Positions 37,640 through 49,700 of a DNA stretch of 64,000 bases are shown piece by piece. The translations under genes were made by a program, and so were the position numbers. Source of the stretch: Albugo candida. Its lineage: Eukaryota > Oomycota > Peronosporomycetes > Albuginales > Albuginaceae. Location: contig CAJNAR010000171.1 of NCBI GenBank assembly GCA_905220665.1, forward strand, positions 1 through 64,000, given 5' to 3'. The notes under the pieces are model-generated. The model worked only from the letters and a program-made list of their open reading frames with translations, did not search any database and was not told the DNA's origin. How positions within the stretch are numbered: position 1 is the stretch's first letter; every line of letters starts with the position of its first letter.

Positions 37640-38566
37640 TGCAGTGTTCAGTCGGAACACATGGCGTGACAAGTTATCTGGTGAGAGACAAAGTGCACCA
37701 ACAGAGGTACCAGATCTTTTTATATGATATGGTAGATGAGGCAGCAAACACGGAAAGATGTAAACAAAGTATTCTTAGCAAATACAATTCGAAGGTTCGA
37801 TTTTGACATAAGTATCCATGCCAAGCCAGGTGCTTCATCTTTTTTTGTAGTGTTGACTCGCACAATCAGAAATTGGTACGTCACAAACCATGAGAAGGAA
37901 AAGTTTAATGGTAGATGTCATTTCTAGGAAGAAGACTTTTGTTGGCGGCAGCTCGATGGAGACCGTAAAAATGGTACCATGAAATGCAAAATGATGTCAA
38001 TGCTACATAGATTTGTCTGATGCGAGGTTTTCGTAGAGAAGCATCATATCACGTCCAGATCAACTATCTGGAGGAGGAGGAGCAGGCACAGGAGCAGGCT
38101 CAGTAGAAGCAGAAGTAAAGGCAGAGAGAATAGCAGAAGAAGCAGAAGTAAAAGCAGAAGTAGAAGCAAAATAAGAAAAACGAAAAGCAGCTGCAGAAAA
38201 TCCGGAAGGGAAAGAGAAGAGCACATTAGTACAACAGAGCAGCGTTGTCGTAACACAACTGATTTCGATATAGATGAAGAAAAGGTAGACAAACGGTATC
38301 ATAGTGACAAAAAAAGCAACGCAAACATTTCACTAGTTTGTGATCGCAACAGCAAAGGAACCGCAAAACGAGAACGAAGTACCGCAAAGAATAATGTGCC
38401 AAGCGAAAGGGAGTACTGGGCAGCGAAGAAATCGCGTAAGACAATAAGTATGTGGGAAGAGACTTATCGAGTCCGTGCCAGGAACACATCTGACTGCACA
38501 AAGTCAGAAGAGTCAGAATCTGATTCTGATGTGAAGTCCAACTGCTTGAGTGGCAAAGTTAAGTGA
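37640..38566 (+). CDS. Arg/Ser-rich (RS) protein; upstream exons tentative
   Basis: The secure part is 38059-38566, one open frame to TGA: RRRSRHRSRLSRSRSKGREN, more RS dipeptides, then an acidic/basic tail (TTDFDIDEEKVDKRYHSD, SEESESDSDVK). RS domains mark nuclear pre-mRNA splicing or RNA-processing proteins (family knowledge). Upstream, VGTHGVTSYLVRDKVHQQRY...YDMVDEAANTE (to 37759), LLTRTIRNWYVTNHEKEKFN (37851-37910) and a 16-nt micro-exon (38011-38026) join in frame through GT-AG introns, but that micro-exon makes the model uncertain. A second frame through the repeat gives a Gly/Ala/Glu-rich product instead. The start is not resolved. It lies divergent to the CCA-adding enzyme gene. Confidence 0.5.
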
Positions 38567-38647
38567 AACGGTGCATCTACCGGTTATTATCTTAATACAA
38601 GCCTCCACGCACCGGTTGGTTCATTATTTGTTCACTTCTTGAAAGGA

Positions 38648-40186
38648 ATGATCGATCATAAAGCTGAATTGTCTCAAAAGACATGCAAGAGCACCGTTGC
38701 TGGGCAGTCTATAGCAGACTCAGCAAAAAGGAAAGTCCAGATAGTCAAGTCACGAGTAGCAATGCTTCATTCATTCGATGTCTTACATGAGGAAGGATTT
38801 GCTTATCTTGCGGATAATTCGTACATTCGATCGGGATATCGTCTGAATTACACTGTCCGCGACTGTATCCTTTCGCTGTTCCAACTCCATAATGAGACAT
38901 TAAATGTATGGACACACATGATTGGCTCTCTCATTTTCTTGGGCCTGATAATGTATCTGATAATCTACGAGAACCAGAAGCCTTTAGGCGCAAATTCGAT
39001 GGATTTTGATAGTTTAGCGGGTATCCGAGAGCAGTGGTTCGCAAGACAGAGATGTTATCCTACAGATATGCCAGAAGACTTTTACATTTTCAACGGGAGA
39101 CATACAAAGAGAATGATGATCGCTGACTGTTCTCCTATGCATTCCAGTCGTACAGAACATGTTTTTGGCACAGCAAACTCAAAATTTGGTGATGTCTATG
39201 AGATGTCGAGTGCCTTGTTTGATCATTGTCTGCATCAAATTCCGAGCTTGGAGCGCTTGTATAGTCTTATGGAAGAAAATGCCGAGGAAGTATCCCAGAG
39301 TATCGCGTCACATATTGAAATGCTTCGGGAAGAATTAACTTTGGCCAAAGAACGGATTCGTGAAGCAGCAATTTTGAATTCTTCGTCTGATCATAATCAA
39401 GCAGTTGCTGCAAAACTCCGTAATCGTGTAGAGGCATTTTCCGCTTTTTTGAAAGATGCTGCTCATAATGTGGGAGCCGATATCCCAGTCAAATACGTTA
39501 TTCACGAACTACGTGATGTAATGGATACATTACAAAATGGGATTGCAATCTTATCCTCAACTGACGACACTCATCACGTTCCACATTGGCCAATTTTCGT
39601 GTTCATGATCAGTGCTGTCGTCTGTCTAAGTTGTAGCGCCACATTCCACCTTCTGTTTGTTTATAGCAAACCGGTGTACTTTTTTTTGTCAAGGCTAGAT
39701 TATGCCGGGATCACCATCATGATCGCAGGTTCCTTTTACCCTCTGGTATATTACTCATTTTACTGTCATCCCTGGATTTGGCGCATGTACCTGACAGCTA
39801 TCACGGTCATGGCAGCCGCAACATTCATTATCAGTCTCATTCCGGCTTTTGGGACACCCAAATATCTTTATCTCCGGACAGGCGTATTTTTGGGCTTGGG
39901 CACATTCGGAATATTCCCAATCAGTCATCTCGTCTTTCATTTCGGTTTATCTGATCCACACATCACACTAACGATCGGTCCTTTACTTTTGATGGGAGCT
40001 TTGTACGTTAGCGGAGCAGTGATCTATGCCACACGATTTCCCGAACGATTTTATCCTGGTCGATTCGACGTATGGTTTTCAAGTCATCAATTATGGCACA
40101 TCTGCGTTGTAGCTGCGGCTCTGGTGCATTTCTTGAATTCGATACAGCAACTACAATGGCGCCGTGACACGCCTTGTGAAAATTAA
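38648..40186 (+). CDS. PAQR-family (adiponectin receptor / haemolysin III-like) seven-TM protein
   Basis: A single-exon frame of 512 residues from the ATG at 38648. Family hallmarks: NSYIRSGYR and LFQLHNETLNVWTHMIGS before TM1, SATFHLLFVYS with the first metal-ligand His, LDYAGI, and SSHQLWHICVVAAALVHF at the end with the other two His. PAQR proteins are zinc-dependent membrane hydrolases or receptors linked to ceramide and lipid signalling. Unusual here: about 200 residues separate TM1 from TM2 (roughly 110-315), with a charged helical stretch (SHIEMLREELTLAKERIREA) likely to form a coiled coil. Normal family members have only a short loop. There is no frame break, so the insert is real coding sequence. 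Confidence 0.9.
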   Translation: MIDHKAELSQKTCKSTVAGQSIADSAKRKVQIVKSRVAMLHSFDVLHEEGFAYLADNSYIRSGYRLNYTVRDCILSLFQLHNETLNVWTHMIGSLIFLGLIMYLIIYENQKPLGANSMDFDSLAGIREQWFARQRCYPTDMPEDFYIFNGRHTKRMMIADCSPMHSSRTEHVFGTANSKFGDVYEMSSALFDHCLHQIPSLERLYSLMEENAEEVSQSIASHIEMLREELTLAKERIREAAILNSSSDHNQAVAAKLRNRVEAFSAFLKDAAHNVGADIPVKYVIHELRDVMDTLQNGIAILSSTDDTHHVPHWPIFVFMISAVVCLSCSATFHLLFVYSKPVYFFLSRLDYAGITIMIAGSFYPLVYYSFYCHPWIWRMYLTAITVMAAATFIISLIPAFGTPKYLYLRTGVFLGLGTFGIFPISHLVFHFGLSDPHITLTIGPLLLMGALYVSGAVIYATRFPERFYPGRFDVWFSSHQLWHICVVAAALVHFLNSIQQLQWRRDTPCEN

Positions 40187-40683
40187 ATAAACGTGTTTGA
40201 GCTGTGACTGTGACTGCAAAATTCAATTTAACATCACTCGTGTAATGTGCGTCAAAAATCTATCACGACGCACTGGCCGTAAATTAGGATGGTTCCTGAC
40301 CCGTACATGCATCAGACGTGAGGAGCAGAAGGTTATTATAGATACCGTTAGAACACCTGTGAAATAATTCATCTGTACCTATTGACGCTAAACTTCCGTT
40401 TCTTGTAATCGGTATGCCTGCGCTTGTGCTCACACGTCTATGTACAATTCCACAGCAGAGTTGGTTTTTCGGGCACGAGAAAAGCTACAATGAAATCATG
40501 CAAACGGATAGAGACGGTATCGTATTAATATTATAATCGAATCTATCACGAATGTTGACGAATTACAAGCGAAGCAGAAAGGCTTTGGTGCAGTCAAACA
40601 CTCGCTGAATCCTTCTCAGAAGACATAACCTGTCCAACATAGATTAGCGATTCTATAAGTAATCTCGTGATTCAAACTTAACA

Positions 40684-41167
40684 ATGACCTTGGATGATGA
40701 TGGAGGTGATAACTTGCACAACACAACATCAGGCAAAGTAGCATGCATTCAAATCGGAAGCGTAGCTTTTTTGATTTCTGGTACAGTGGATTTTTCTATA
40801 AGTAGCTCTTCTTATAAAATTGGTCGCAATCCTGCTCCACTGATCAGGATTTTATTATGGTCTCCGCCAAAGAAATCGAGCGACCAAAAAGGAATTTCCC
40901 CTCGCCGAATTGAAAAATGCTAATCACACTGAGCGTATGCAAGTCATTCCAAAAAAGTATAATCGGTTGGAATTATTTCTCGGTCTTGACAAAAAATTAA
41001 CAGCAAACGCTGCGGCGTGGCGCTCATTGGTTGGTGGTACACTGATGTCAGTTGCAGGATGCGGAGTATTGACATTGGGGATAGCTGCAATTATCAGTGT
41101 GTATAATGTAAAGTACAAAAATTCTCTCGAGCAAATATCAAAATTTGATCAGCCTCATGATGATTAG
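40684..41167 (+). CDS. Small two-TM membrane protein, TMEM242-like
   Basis: Two exons (40684-40801, 40848-41167) with a 46-nt GT-AG intron give 145 residues. The N-terminal TM is VACIQIGSVAFLISGTVDFS and a second TM, LVGGTLMSVAGCGVLTLGIA, lies near the C-terminus after a conserved-looking AAAWRSL. It ends in a short basic/acidic tail (KYKNSLEQISKF). The layout (short N-terminus, TM, polar loop, A-x-R-x-L, TM with G-C-G-V, then an amphipathic end) matches TMEM242/DUF1358 proteins, assembly helpers of mitochondrial membrane complexes in animals. The similarity is by eye only. The stop lies 21 nt before the next ATG. Confidence 0.55.
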
Positions 41168-41188
41168 CTCACAAACTTCAGCAACAAA

Positions 41189-41474
41189 ATGGAATCTGAG
41201 CTCCTTGGAAGGCCACATTCAATCAGCAGGAAGATGCGCCTTATGGTACAAGCTCGGGATTGCATTTTATCCTCTCATTTACAGTGACCATGTTCTTCAA
41301 TTGTAGCCGACAGAAGTATCTCATGATTTGAACGGACATGATGACGACCTCGAATATCTTGCCAGCATTTTTCGAGCTGCAGCAGTAGAAGATGAGGAGG
41401 CATACTACAAAAACGACACGCAATCAATTAAGGATGAAAAAAGTAATGGAAATGAAGTAAAGCGCAACCTGTAG
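41189..41474 (+). CDS. Small acidic protein, two exons, unrecognised
   Basis: Exons 41189-41245 and 41307-41474 (61-nt intron gtacaa...ttgtag) give 74 residues. It starts MESELLGRPHSISRKMRLM and continues with an acidic helix (GHDDDLEYLASIFRAAAVED). No known domain. It begins only 21 nt after the stop of the TMEM242-like gene, so it might instead be an alternative 3' exon of that gene: a donor within the last TM (gtataatg) joined to the acceptor before 41181 would read through in frame. No transcript evidence can settle this here. Confidence 0.45.
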
Positions 41475-42339
41475 TTCCCGGGCATCAAGCAGTTTCGCCA
41501 GTGGACTGTGCTCGCATTATTTGACTTGAAAAATTTCTAGGTAACACGGGTCCAATACATTGGATTGTAGCTGGTCGAATGGATTATTGACTCCTTGAAC
41601 CTGTCGTACTCTCCTTTCACCACCATCAACTCATTGTATGTGGTATTTGGCAACTCCAAGAGGTATTTTCAGACGACGGTATGAGTATTCAATTTATTAA
41701 AATCACTTTTTATACGCTTCAATATCCGCTTCATGCTGTGCTTTTGAAAGCAACCGATACATGACGGTATGCCCAAGTAATTACTGTGAAGTCGAATGGA
41801 AGACTTGCTTTGTAGGCTTTACAGGATTTGCCAAATCACAGATTTTGTGCCATCATATGCGCTATATGGACTACAGGAACCTTTTGTGATACTTTGACTC
41901 GCTTCGGTCTGGAAACATCCAGGCCGCCGAAAACCAACTTACTTCCCTTTTAGCTTACACTTGCTGCATCTTGCATTCCAGAAGGTTTTCCCTTTTGCTT
42001 AGCATTTGACGTAAACGACTCAGCATGCTACTCACTTCACTTCAGATGGCGATCATCTTTGTCTTCCTCTGTCCGACCGATAGGAGCGTACGGCTTTGCG
42101 CACTTTTTCCTCAATACATTCTATACTACTCAAGACTGCGCCAAGACGGTCAACGAATTACTACCGCCAGAGACAATACATGAAACATTCTCTTCACGCG
42201 CGATTGAAGCCGCAACTCTTGTAGACTTACTGTGAAAATGGTAAGCACCGACACAATTGACTAGGCTCAACTTAGCGATCGTAAATAAACTGCTCCTATA
42301 ATGCATTGTGCTCGATTTAAAGATTTGAACGGTCGTAAG
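41475..42339. other. Spacer without a supported gene
   Basis: Several short frames, none with a motif or good splice partners. Presumably holds the promoter of the gene starting at 42340. Confidence 0.5.
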
Positions 42340-43779
42340 ATGCGAATTCTGAACGCTGTACTCTTTTTGATGATTTTTGTCAATTCCATCGAGAATGAAG
42401 ACAATCGGAAGATCCTTATAAACGAAGCCGAAAAAAAATTAAAGCATTCGTTGCAGCAGCAAATGGGACTGGTCAAAGAGATCAAGATGAGTTATAAGTA
42501 CGGATATGAACTGTCAATTTTGTGATTTATTGCGATCACTTGTTGGTCTCTATGCACAATATAGATTCAACAAACCCGACGGGTATCAAATAGGAATCCT
42601 TTTAGATCCATGCCGTCAACATGAAGCCGATTGCTGTATGGACAGGTTTGGGGACCCGGTAAGTTATATCAGAGCTTCTCCTCTCTTTCATTATATCAGG
42701 AAAAATGCTAATTTGTAGACATACTTATCACCTAAAGCGTTATTGGAGAAGACGATGTCGTTATTGGATGAGGCGGGTAACTCTATTGATGCGAGTTTCA
42801 GTCGAGTAGGTGATCGGGCGACAATATTTGATTCCAATTGCTATGTCGACGACGATGGGGTGACATCTTATCGCTTGGTAAAAAAGCACGTACTCGGAAA
42901 AGGACTTGTTGTGAGGAAAAATTATAACAACGACAGCCTTTGTGTTGGTCGGCTTGCTGCTCTGACTCCAATTGAGGAAGTACAGTTTCCCCCTTGTTGG
43001 GATTGGAATTCTTCTGTCGATGCTCTCAGGCCTTGTCAATTTGTCGATGGGCGTGTGAAGGAGCACTGCGTTGCAGTTGGTTACACGCAAACGGCGTATA
43101 TTTCCCAATGTTTTGGATCTTTCGCATTACGAGATGACTGCGGTACATTTTTGGAGCTCCACTTGGCCGATGATGAGCTAATTTTAAGTCAAACGAGACT
43201 TCTTGGTGAATATACTTCAGGATTTCGCACAACCACAATTCCGCTACATCACCGTGGAAATTCCTCGCGCACAGTTTGCAAAGGGAGATATGAGATTTGG
43301 TGGGTTTTGCGAAGAAAAAGCAGTGCTATTGTGTACAAGAAAAAGTCGTTTTTGATTGTATCACCCGCATGTGATTATAATGGTACCAGCAATAAATACG
43401 AAAACTATCATGCACTTGCGTCGGAGGGTGTTTAGTATTCCAAATTGTGGCTTATGTATCAATTAATACGAGTCTCATGGCTACATCCTTCGTTTGTGAA
43501 GCAGAGAATGACACAGATTGCATTTGCGAGAATTGCGAGAATTACGATAGTAACATTTCGGGCATTGTTGTAGTGCCTGGTTGGAAGACTTTGCAGGATT
43601 CTCCGCTGCACAAATCTCACAATTTCGTGTTGGTTTTGTTTGAATATGGAAACAAACGTGACACGCCCAATTCTTATCGTTTGTCTTATCATGTACGCAA
43701 TGTGACGCTGCGCGATCGGCTGGCTTTAATGGTTGGCTTAATCGTACTGGTGACGCTAATGACGTCCGATGCTGTTTGA
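42340..43779 (+). CDS. Secreted or type I membrane protein, Cys-rich ectodomain, unrecognised
   Basis: Four exons (42340-42497, 42565-42658, 42719-43382, 43436-43779) join in phase to 419 residues. The ATG at 42340 gives a clear signal peptide (MRILNAVLFLMIFVNSIEN); an in-frame ATG 13 codons earlier (42301) would place charged residues before it. The ectodomain has paired cysteines (DPCRQHEADCCMDRFGDP, CQFVDG, CDYN, CICENCENYD), several N-x-S/T sites, and a C-terminal hydrophobic segment (LALMVGLIVLVTLM) close to the end, either a TM anchor or a GPI signal. I do not recognise the family. Its last exon lies over the 3' end of the convergent EF-hand gene: 43481-43779 is coding on both strands in these models. 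Confidence 0.75.
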
Positions 43780-46700
43780 CTGGCGATTTTGTGGCTCGGT
43801 CAGAAACCTGATGGTACGCTGATCTAGATAGTGGGTTGCATTTGGACTGTATAGGGATCGAGCCGAATAATGTGTCCAAGTTGACTACTTCTCGTTTCTC
43901 AAGCATGTCAAAAAGCTCTATATAATCGATACGATCGCTTTGTAAGCCACCAATACGAAAACAGCGATTCATAGTTTCAGCAGCCTCAGCGTTTAGGATG
44001 ATATCCAGGCGTCTAAGAGCAGCAAGGAATCCGTCTACGGTCACAAAACCAGTACCGTTCACATCGTACGATCTCACGCTCTTTTTGAATTGTTCAAGCG
44101 TGACACCTCGCAGTCTGGTGACTTCCATCAGCGCATATTTGAGTCTTTCTCGCAAAGCTTTGTGATCCTGCATGCTACAATTTGTGGACAGGATGGGTTC
44201 TTGTGAATTACCAATCTTTTGGGATAGGTGACGCCTTGGAGATTCCTTTTGAGGCGAGCATGGGTGCTTGCGATCGTGATATTGACGCTCTTGAGCTTCC
44301 ATGTGTTCGAGCAAATTCAGCAGGTCAGTGTATCGAATTTGCAACGAGCATCCATTTTTCTCCCTTGTTCCGAACTGTTGCTCGATTTCGTTCATATCGT
44401 TTGTTGAGATCTCGCAATCGAGTACTCGTAGCACCGTTTGGCATTCTACAACACTTATGATCCCAGTCTTATTCGGATCACATCGCTCAAGAAGTTTACG
44501 TCCGCTGATATTGTTCTGAGCAGCATTGACAAAGCATCTGACCAAACGCGAACGAAGGCTTTGTGAGAGTCTTAAGCTTTTCTTGGTCACGTTTCCAACG
44601 GCATCTTTTTCTACTTCCACGGCCGCGTAAAGTTCTTCTTGTACGATAGTGAGAAGGCTGTCGATATTATACGAGAAGGAGCCTGAAGAACAGCCTAACT
44701 CGGAGCTCTCTTCGATTTTTGGCAGAATACACTGCTCCAGGTCTTGAGCATCAAGTCGTAGTCCGAGTCGAATCAGTGCGTCAAATACATCTTGCTCGGT
44801 AGAACTTTGTCCTTCTAATTTATGCGACCGCTTTTCTTCTCGCTCATATTTAAGACACTCCAATTGTAGCTTGAATGATCTTAATTCTTTCTCGTTTTGG
44901 TAAGCGTCTTGAATCGCCCTGGCAATTACTTTGTGCGCGAGATAAGCACGAGTATTCTTGTTATTGCAAGCCAGACGAACTTGACTTTGTGAGCCTTTAG
45001 TTTCCTTTGCATTTGATTGTTTGATATCAAATTCCGCGTGTTTGAGGTCTCGTAAGAACAATTTGTAACTAACAAAAGACTTGGAGTCATTGATTGTTCT
45101 GACGTATGGTAATAGCACTCGGGTAGCATCAAATGTACGCATATTAAATTTAATTCGTTCCTTCATGAGCTCTTGTACAAATCTGCCAAATATATCCTGG
45201 AATATATCCATGCTAACAGCCTTCCGTGGCGGCATGCACCTCTCTTCCACCTTATCTTTTGTGGTTGTGGTCATCGTAATGCAATGCTTCTCAAACAGGC
45301 ATTTGAATGGGAATTTCTCGGGTAATTTGCCATTACAAATTGCAATTTCACGCACAAGTTTCAAATGCGATTTTTCTTCAGATTCGATCAACTTCTTTGC
45401 AGTCTGTAAAGGAGTCTTCTGATCTTCAGGCTCCTTATCTAATTCCTCGTTTGGCTTTTGCTCTACTTGGTCAACGTGAGAGGAACCCAAAGATTCCGTC
45501 CGGGTTATACTTTGAGAGAGCGTATTCTCAAGCTTTTTGTCGTTGTCTTCCAGCTTCCCTTCCGCTTTTTCCTTCACTACATTTATATTTGCGTTCTTCA
45601 CAAAAGTGACAAATTCATCAATTCCTACTTCACCATCTCCATTCACATCCATAAAATGGAGAAGTAGAGCCTCATCTTTACCACCACGCTTGAAATGCGA
45701 CCTTAAGCCTGCTTGATCTAACATGAACATGAATTCTTTACGTGAGATGGTCCCGTTGCGATCAGCATCACATTGGGTAAACAAGCTGATTAAGCGTTCT
45801 TGAGAATTTACTCCTTCACCACTTGCATCGATATAATCTTGTAAAACTCTCTGCAGTCGTCTTACATGATCTTCGAAAAGAACGCTAACATGTTCCGTGG
45901 AAGTGGTTAAAAATGTGGGCGTTGGTCCTTTGTCGAGAAGATCTAGAAAAAGCTGTACACTAAAACCAGTGCCATTTTCTTTGACGACTGTAAAACACTG
46001 AAGAAGTATCTCCAACTCCTCTCTCAGATAAGGGTGACGCAAGCCTGCGCGCCAAAGCACTTCACGTAGCTCCTCGACATTGAGAGAGATAAATCGGTTT
46101 TTGCAGTCATCCTCTATCTCGAACACTTCGCGAAAAACATCTTTACATATTTCCTGCTCTTCTTTGGGCAGATGTCTCAGCAAATCACAATATTGTGCAT
46201 GCAAACGACGTAGTAGCTTCATTGCCTCGTCTGGGCGATTTGTAATGTCACTATGGATATGCACTTCAGACGAAACCTCCTCTTCATTTCTAGAATGATA
46301 ACCCTTTAAAAGAGCACACTGTTCAAGTTTGTCGCAAAATTCCCGATAGTACATCTTTTTTTGCAATTGATCGCACGAAAACGCATCCACAAGTTTCTTC
46401 ATGTCGTCATCTTCGTCAGATAGAAGTCCTAGTTCTTTGATGACTTGCTGGAATGTTGTTGTAGATATGGACCCTGTGCTTTCTCTATCCAGAATACCAA
46501 ACATACGCTGCATTGAGGCACAAAATGTGACGATCGTACTGCTATTCAAGTGTTCCTGCATAACAATTTTCTGCAAAACCGCATTGACATCGCTTCCGTC
46601 CTCTGTATCTCGCCTTTCTCGTGACAAGTACTCTCTTTTGTTGTCAAAATCGGGCGACGCTGCTGACACTGACGATGACGATTCAGCTAGATTGAATCGT

Positions 46701-49700
46701 ACAAATTCATCAAAATCTATCCCACCATCCGCATTCAAATCAAATCGTCGCATCAAGCTCTTCACTTCTTGATCGCTCATGTACTTTTGTATGCCAAGTT
46801 CCCGAATAGCTTCTTCAAATTCTGATGCGACAATGTATCCGCTCTTATCTTTGTCTAAGAGATCGAATGGAATCCGAAAGTTATATTTCCCGTCCAATGT
46901 TTTAGCACAACGTCGTAATTCCTGTCGTAAAATTTGTACACCATCGCAAAACTGTGGGCTATCGTAGTGAGTGATAAACTCAATCTTCATGTTGCGACGT
47001 TCTTGTATTCCTAAAACAGCAGCAAGGAATCGGTCAATCAGGATACTTCCGTGGCCACCACAATCAGCTCCTGTCCACTGCACCAAATAAGTAAAGTCTC
47101 GCAAATTTGGACATAATGCAGCGACGTTTTTTTCTATAGAAAGGGCTCTGACTTGCTCCCATAATTTCACAAGTGTTAGTTTTCCATTTCGTTCTACATT
47201 CAGTCGATCAAACACGCTCCCGCTGCTTGGCGCTGAAGGTGCATCAGAGCTCAGGTTTGCATCATTCGATGACGAGAAACAACTGAACAGCTTTTTCATG
47301 TCGTAAGCTACGCTGGTTCTACAAGACCAAAAAATCAATCAGTAGCAATCGTATTGGAATATGTACCGTCATGAGATCGCTTACATCTTTCGTGGGAGAT
47401 AGTTTGCAAACTCCTGCAGCATCTCTTGTGTCACTAGGCCTTTTGTTGCAGGAGCAATCAAAATCACAACTTGTCCAATATGTGTGGCTTGAAGGCGGAT
47501 ATTCGACTCCCGAAGGATGTGATCGATGGTGATGGGGTCAATTAGGCCATGTTTGGGCTTTAGCGCTCTCCAAGCAATACCGATATCGATTTTTCCGTTC
47601 TTTACATGCTTTCTGCTTTGCTTTTCTATTACCCAAGATCGGAACACCTCGGCGGCATCAGAAATGCGATTAGCTACTCGACAAGATTCATCGCAAAGTC
47701 CCGTTACGTAGCGAAGAAAATCGCTGTAATCCACAATTCCGTCTTTGTTGACGTCCAGCCGCATAATTACTTGACTCAGTTCCGAGTTTGTGAAATTTGA
47801 ATACTGAAAGGCAAACAATCGCTCAAAATCAGTTCGGCTCAGCTTTCCATCTCCCAAAGCATTGTGCGACTGGAATATGAGACGGTAGTTGGGACCATTA
47901 CTACCTGCATGCGCAGTCAAATTTCGCTGAAACATCGTCAACACGTCATCGCTAGAGATCAAAATCCGTCACAGAAAGCCACGTGAGAAATAGAAAGATA
48001 GGCAGAATGTACATTTCAGTATCTGTGAGTTTTAAAAAGCGTGAAAAATTTTCAAGGGAGAGAAATTTGCTGTCCGTCGGATTCATTCGTTCCCAAAGAT
48101 GCTGCAAATCCTTTAGCGCAACTGATATTGTCAGTCTCATGAAGCGGATTACACCGATACGCTCACCTTTTTATTTATTTTAACACCGAGAGACTCCATT
48201 CCTTGAACGAGTTGAGGTCGAGTCAGTTTCTGCACGTTCTTATTCACAAAAGTCTGAAACAATCGCGCGAAATTCAAGGCTGTGTCCTGATCTCGAGGAC
48301 AATTTCTTCGCAGTGTTTTGCGAACATGTACTTCCAATTCATCCAAATGGGAAAGAAATTTCCAGCTATCATGAAACAAAGACAGGGAATATTCGCTGTC
48401 CAAGGACGTTTCTGAGGAGAGAACGTCTTGTGTCCATGAGTGGGGTTCAATAATATCAATGTTTCGCAGAGAAGAACCAAGCTTGTGACGGCGTCGGACC
48501 CATAGAAAAATGCCAGATTTGGATGAATTTGTATTCAAATTCCCAGGAATGAGTTTAAAGCCTCTAAACATTGGCAGCCAAAGCCTTGCATCGGCCTGAT
48601 CGTTCAAATCGCCAACTGTGACACACATGTCAATCAGCTCGCTAGAGTTTGGCATATTCGGTACGGTGTGACTTATCCAAATGAACAAATGCTTGGAAAA
48701 GAGTCCACCAGCACCGATATCCTGTAAAAGACAAGTGTATCCTTTTGCTACCAATTGGGTATCTCTGGATGTATTGGCGTAACGAATGCGTTCAATTCCC
48801 GTCTTTCCTTCCTCTCGCGAAGCCGATTTGAACCATAAAAACATGTTATTGCCTCCAGATGCTTTGTCTGAAATACCGGGTAATAGCTGAGCGAAACCAT
48901 CTCGTTGAAACCCAATCTCATCACTTTCAGTCGCAGATATTCTGATGTCCACAATTGCGTCCTCTTTCGGAGGATAAATCAGATTCTGAACGTTCTGTTC
49001 GCTTTGTAGCAGATATTCGAAATCATTAATCCTCACAAATCCGTCGTGATCCGAGTCCATCAAAGTAAGCAGGTATGACGTTTCCTATATACAATGAAAG
49101 AATCATTAGCAAATAAAAGAAAACAATCTTGTATGAAATACTCCAGTGGTCAAAATCACATCCAATTCCCGGGCGATAGCTGCATGCAGTAATTCCGGTG
49201 AAACGTAATTTGCTTCTGTTGACACCATACGTTCGAAATACTCCTTCGTTTCAACTTCACTGAGCTTGAGATGCTTCAAATGTTTTCGGTACTTGTACAA
49301 AAGCAAGCGACTACATACTGCCCAGTGTCACAAACATCGGTTGCATTCTTAGTGATATTAATGCGCTTACAGCTGACTTCGGTCCAAAAGGCAAAATTCC
49401 AGGAGCTCTTGATGAGTAATCAAACTGCATGTATCCCGCTCAATTCGATGGAACAAAGCATCGATCTGATCACTCGCTATAGCTACAGCGAAGGCTGGAT
49501 CACTCATGATCATCTTACGAAATTCATGTATGTCAAGGCTTATGCTATTTCTCAGTGCCTCCGACGTAATTAGAGCATCACCCAGTTCTCTCTCGCACCC
49601 GAACGTTTGGATCAGCTCTTTTAGGAAATAATAAATACCGTTTTCTCCACGTATACTCGCTGCTCTTTCACGAAATGCCTGACGGGCCCGGTGACCAAGA

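Noticed and set aside
41241..41423. Minus-strand frame with a signal-peptide-like start (RVVFVVCLLIFYCC)
   Set aside because: Start codon is TTG and it is antisense to the better-supported two-exon small gene at 41189-41474.
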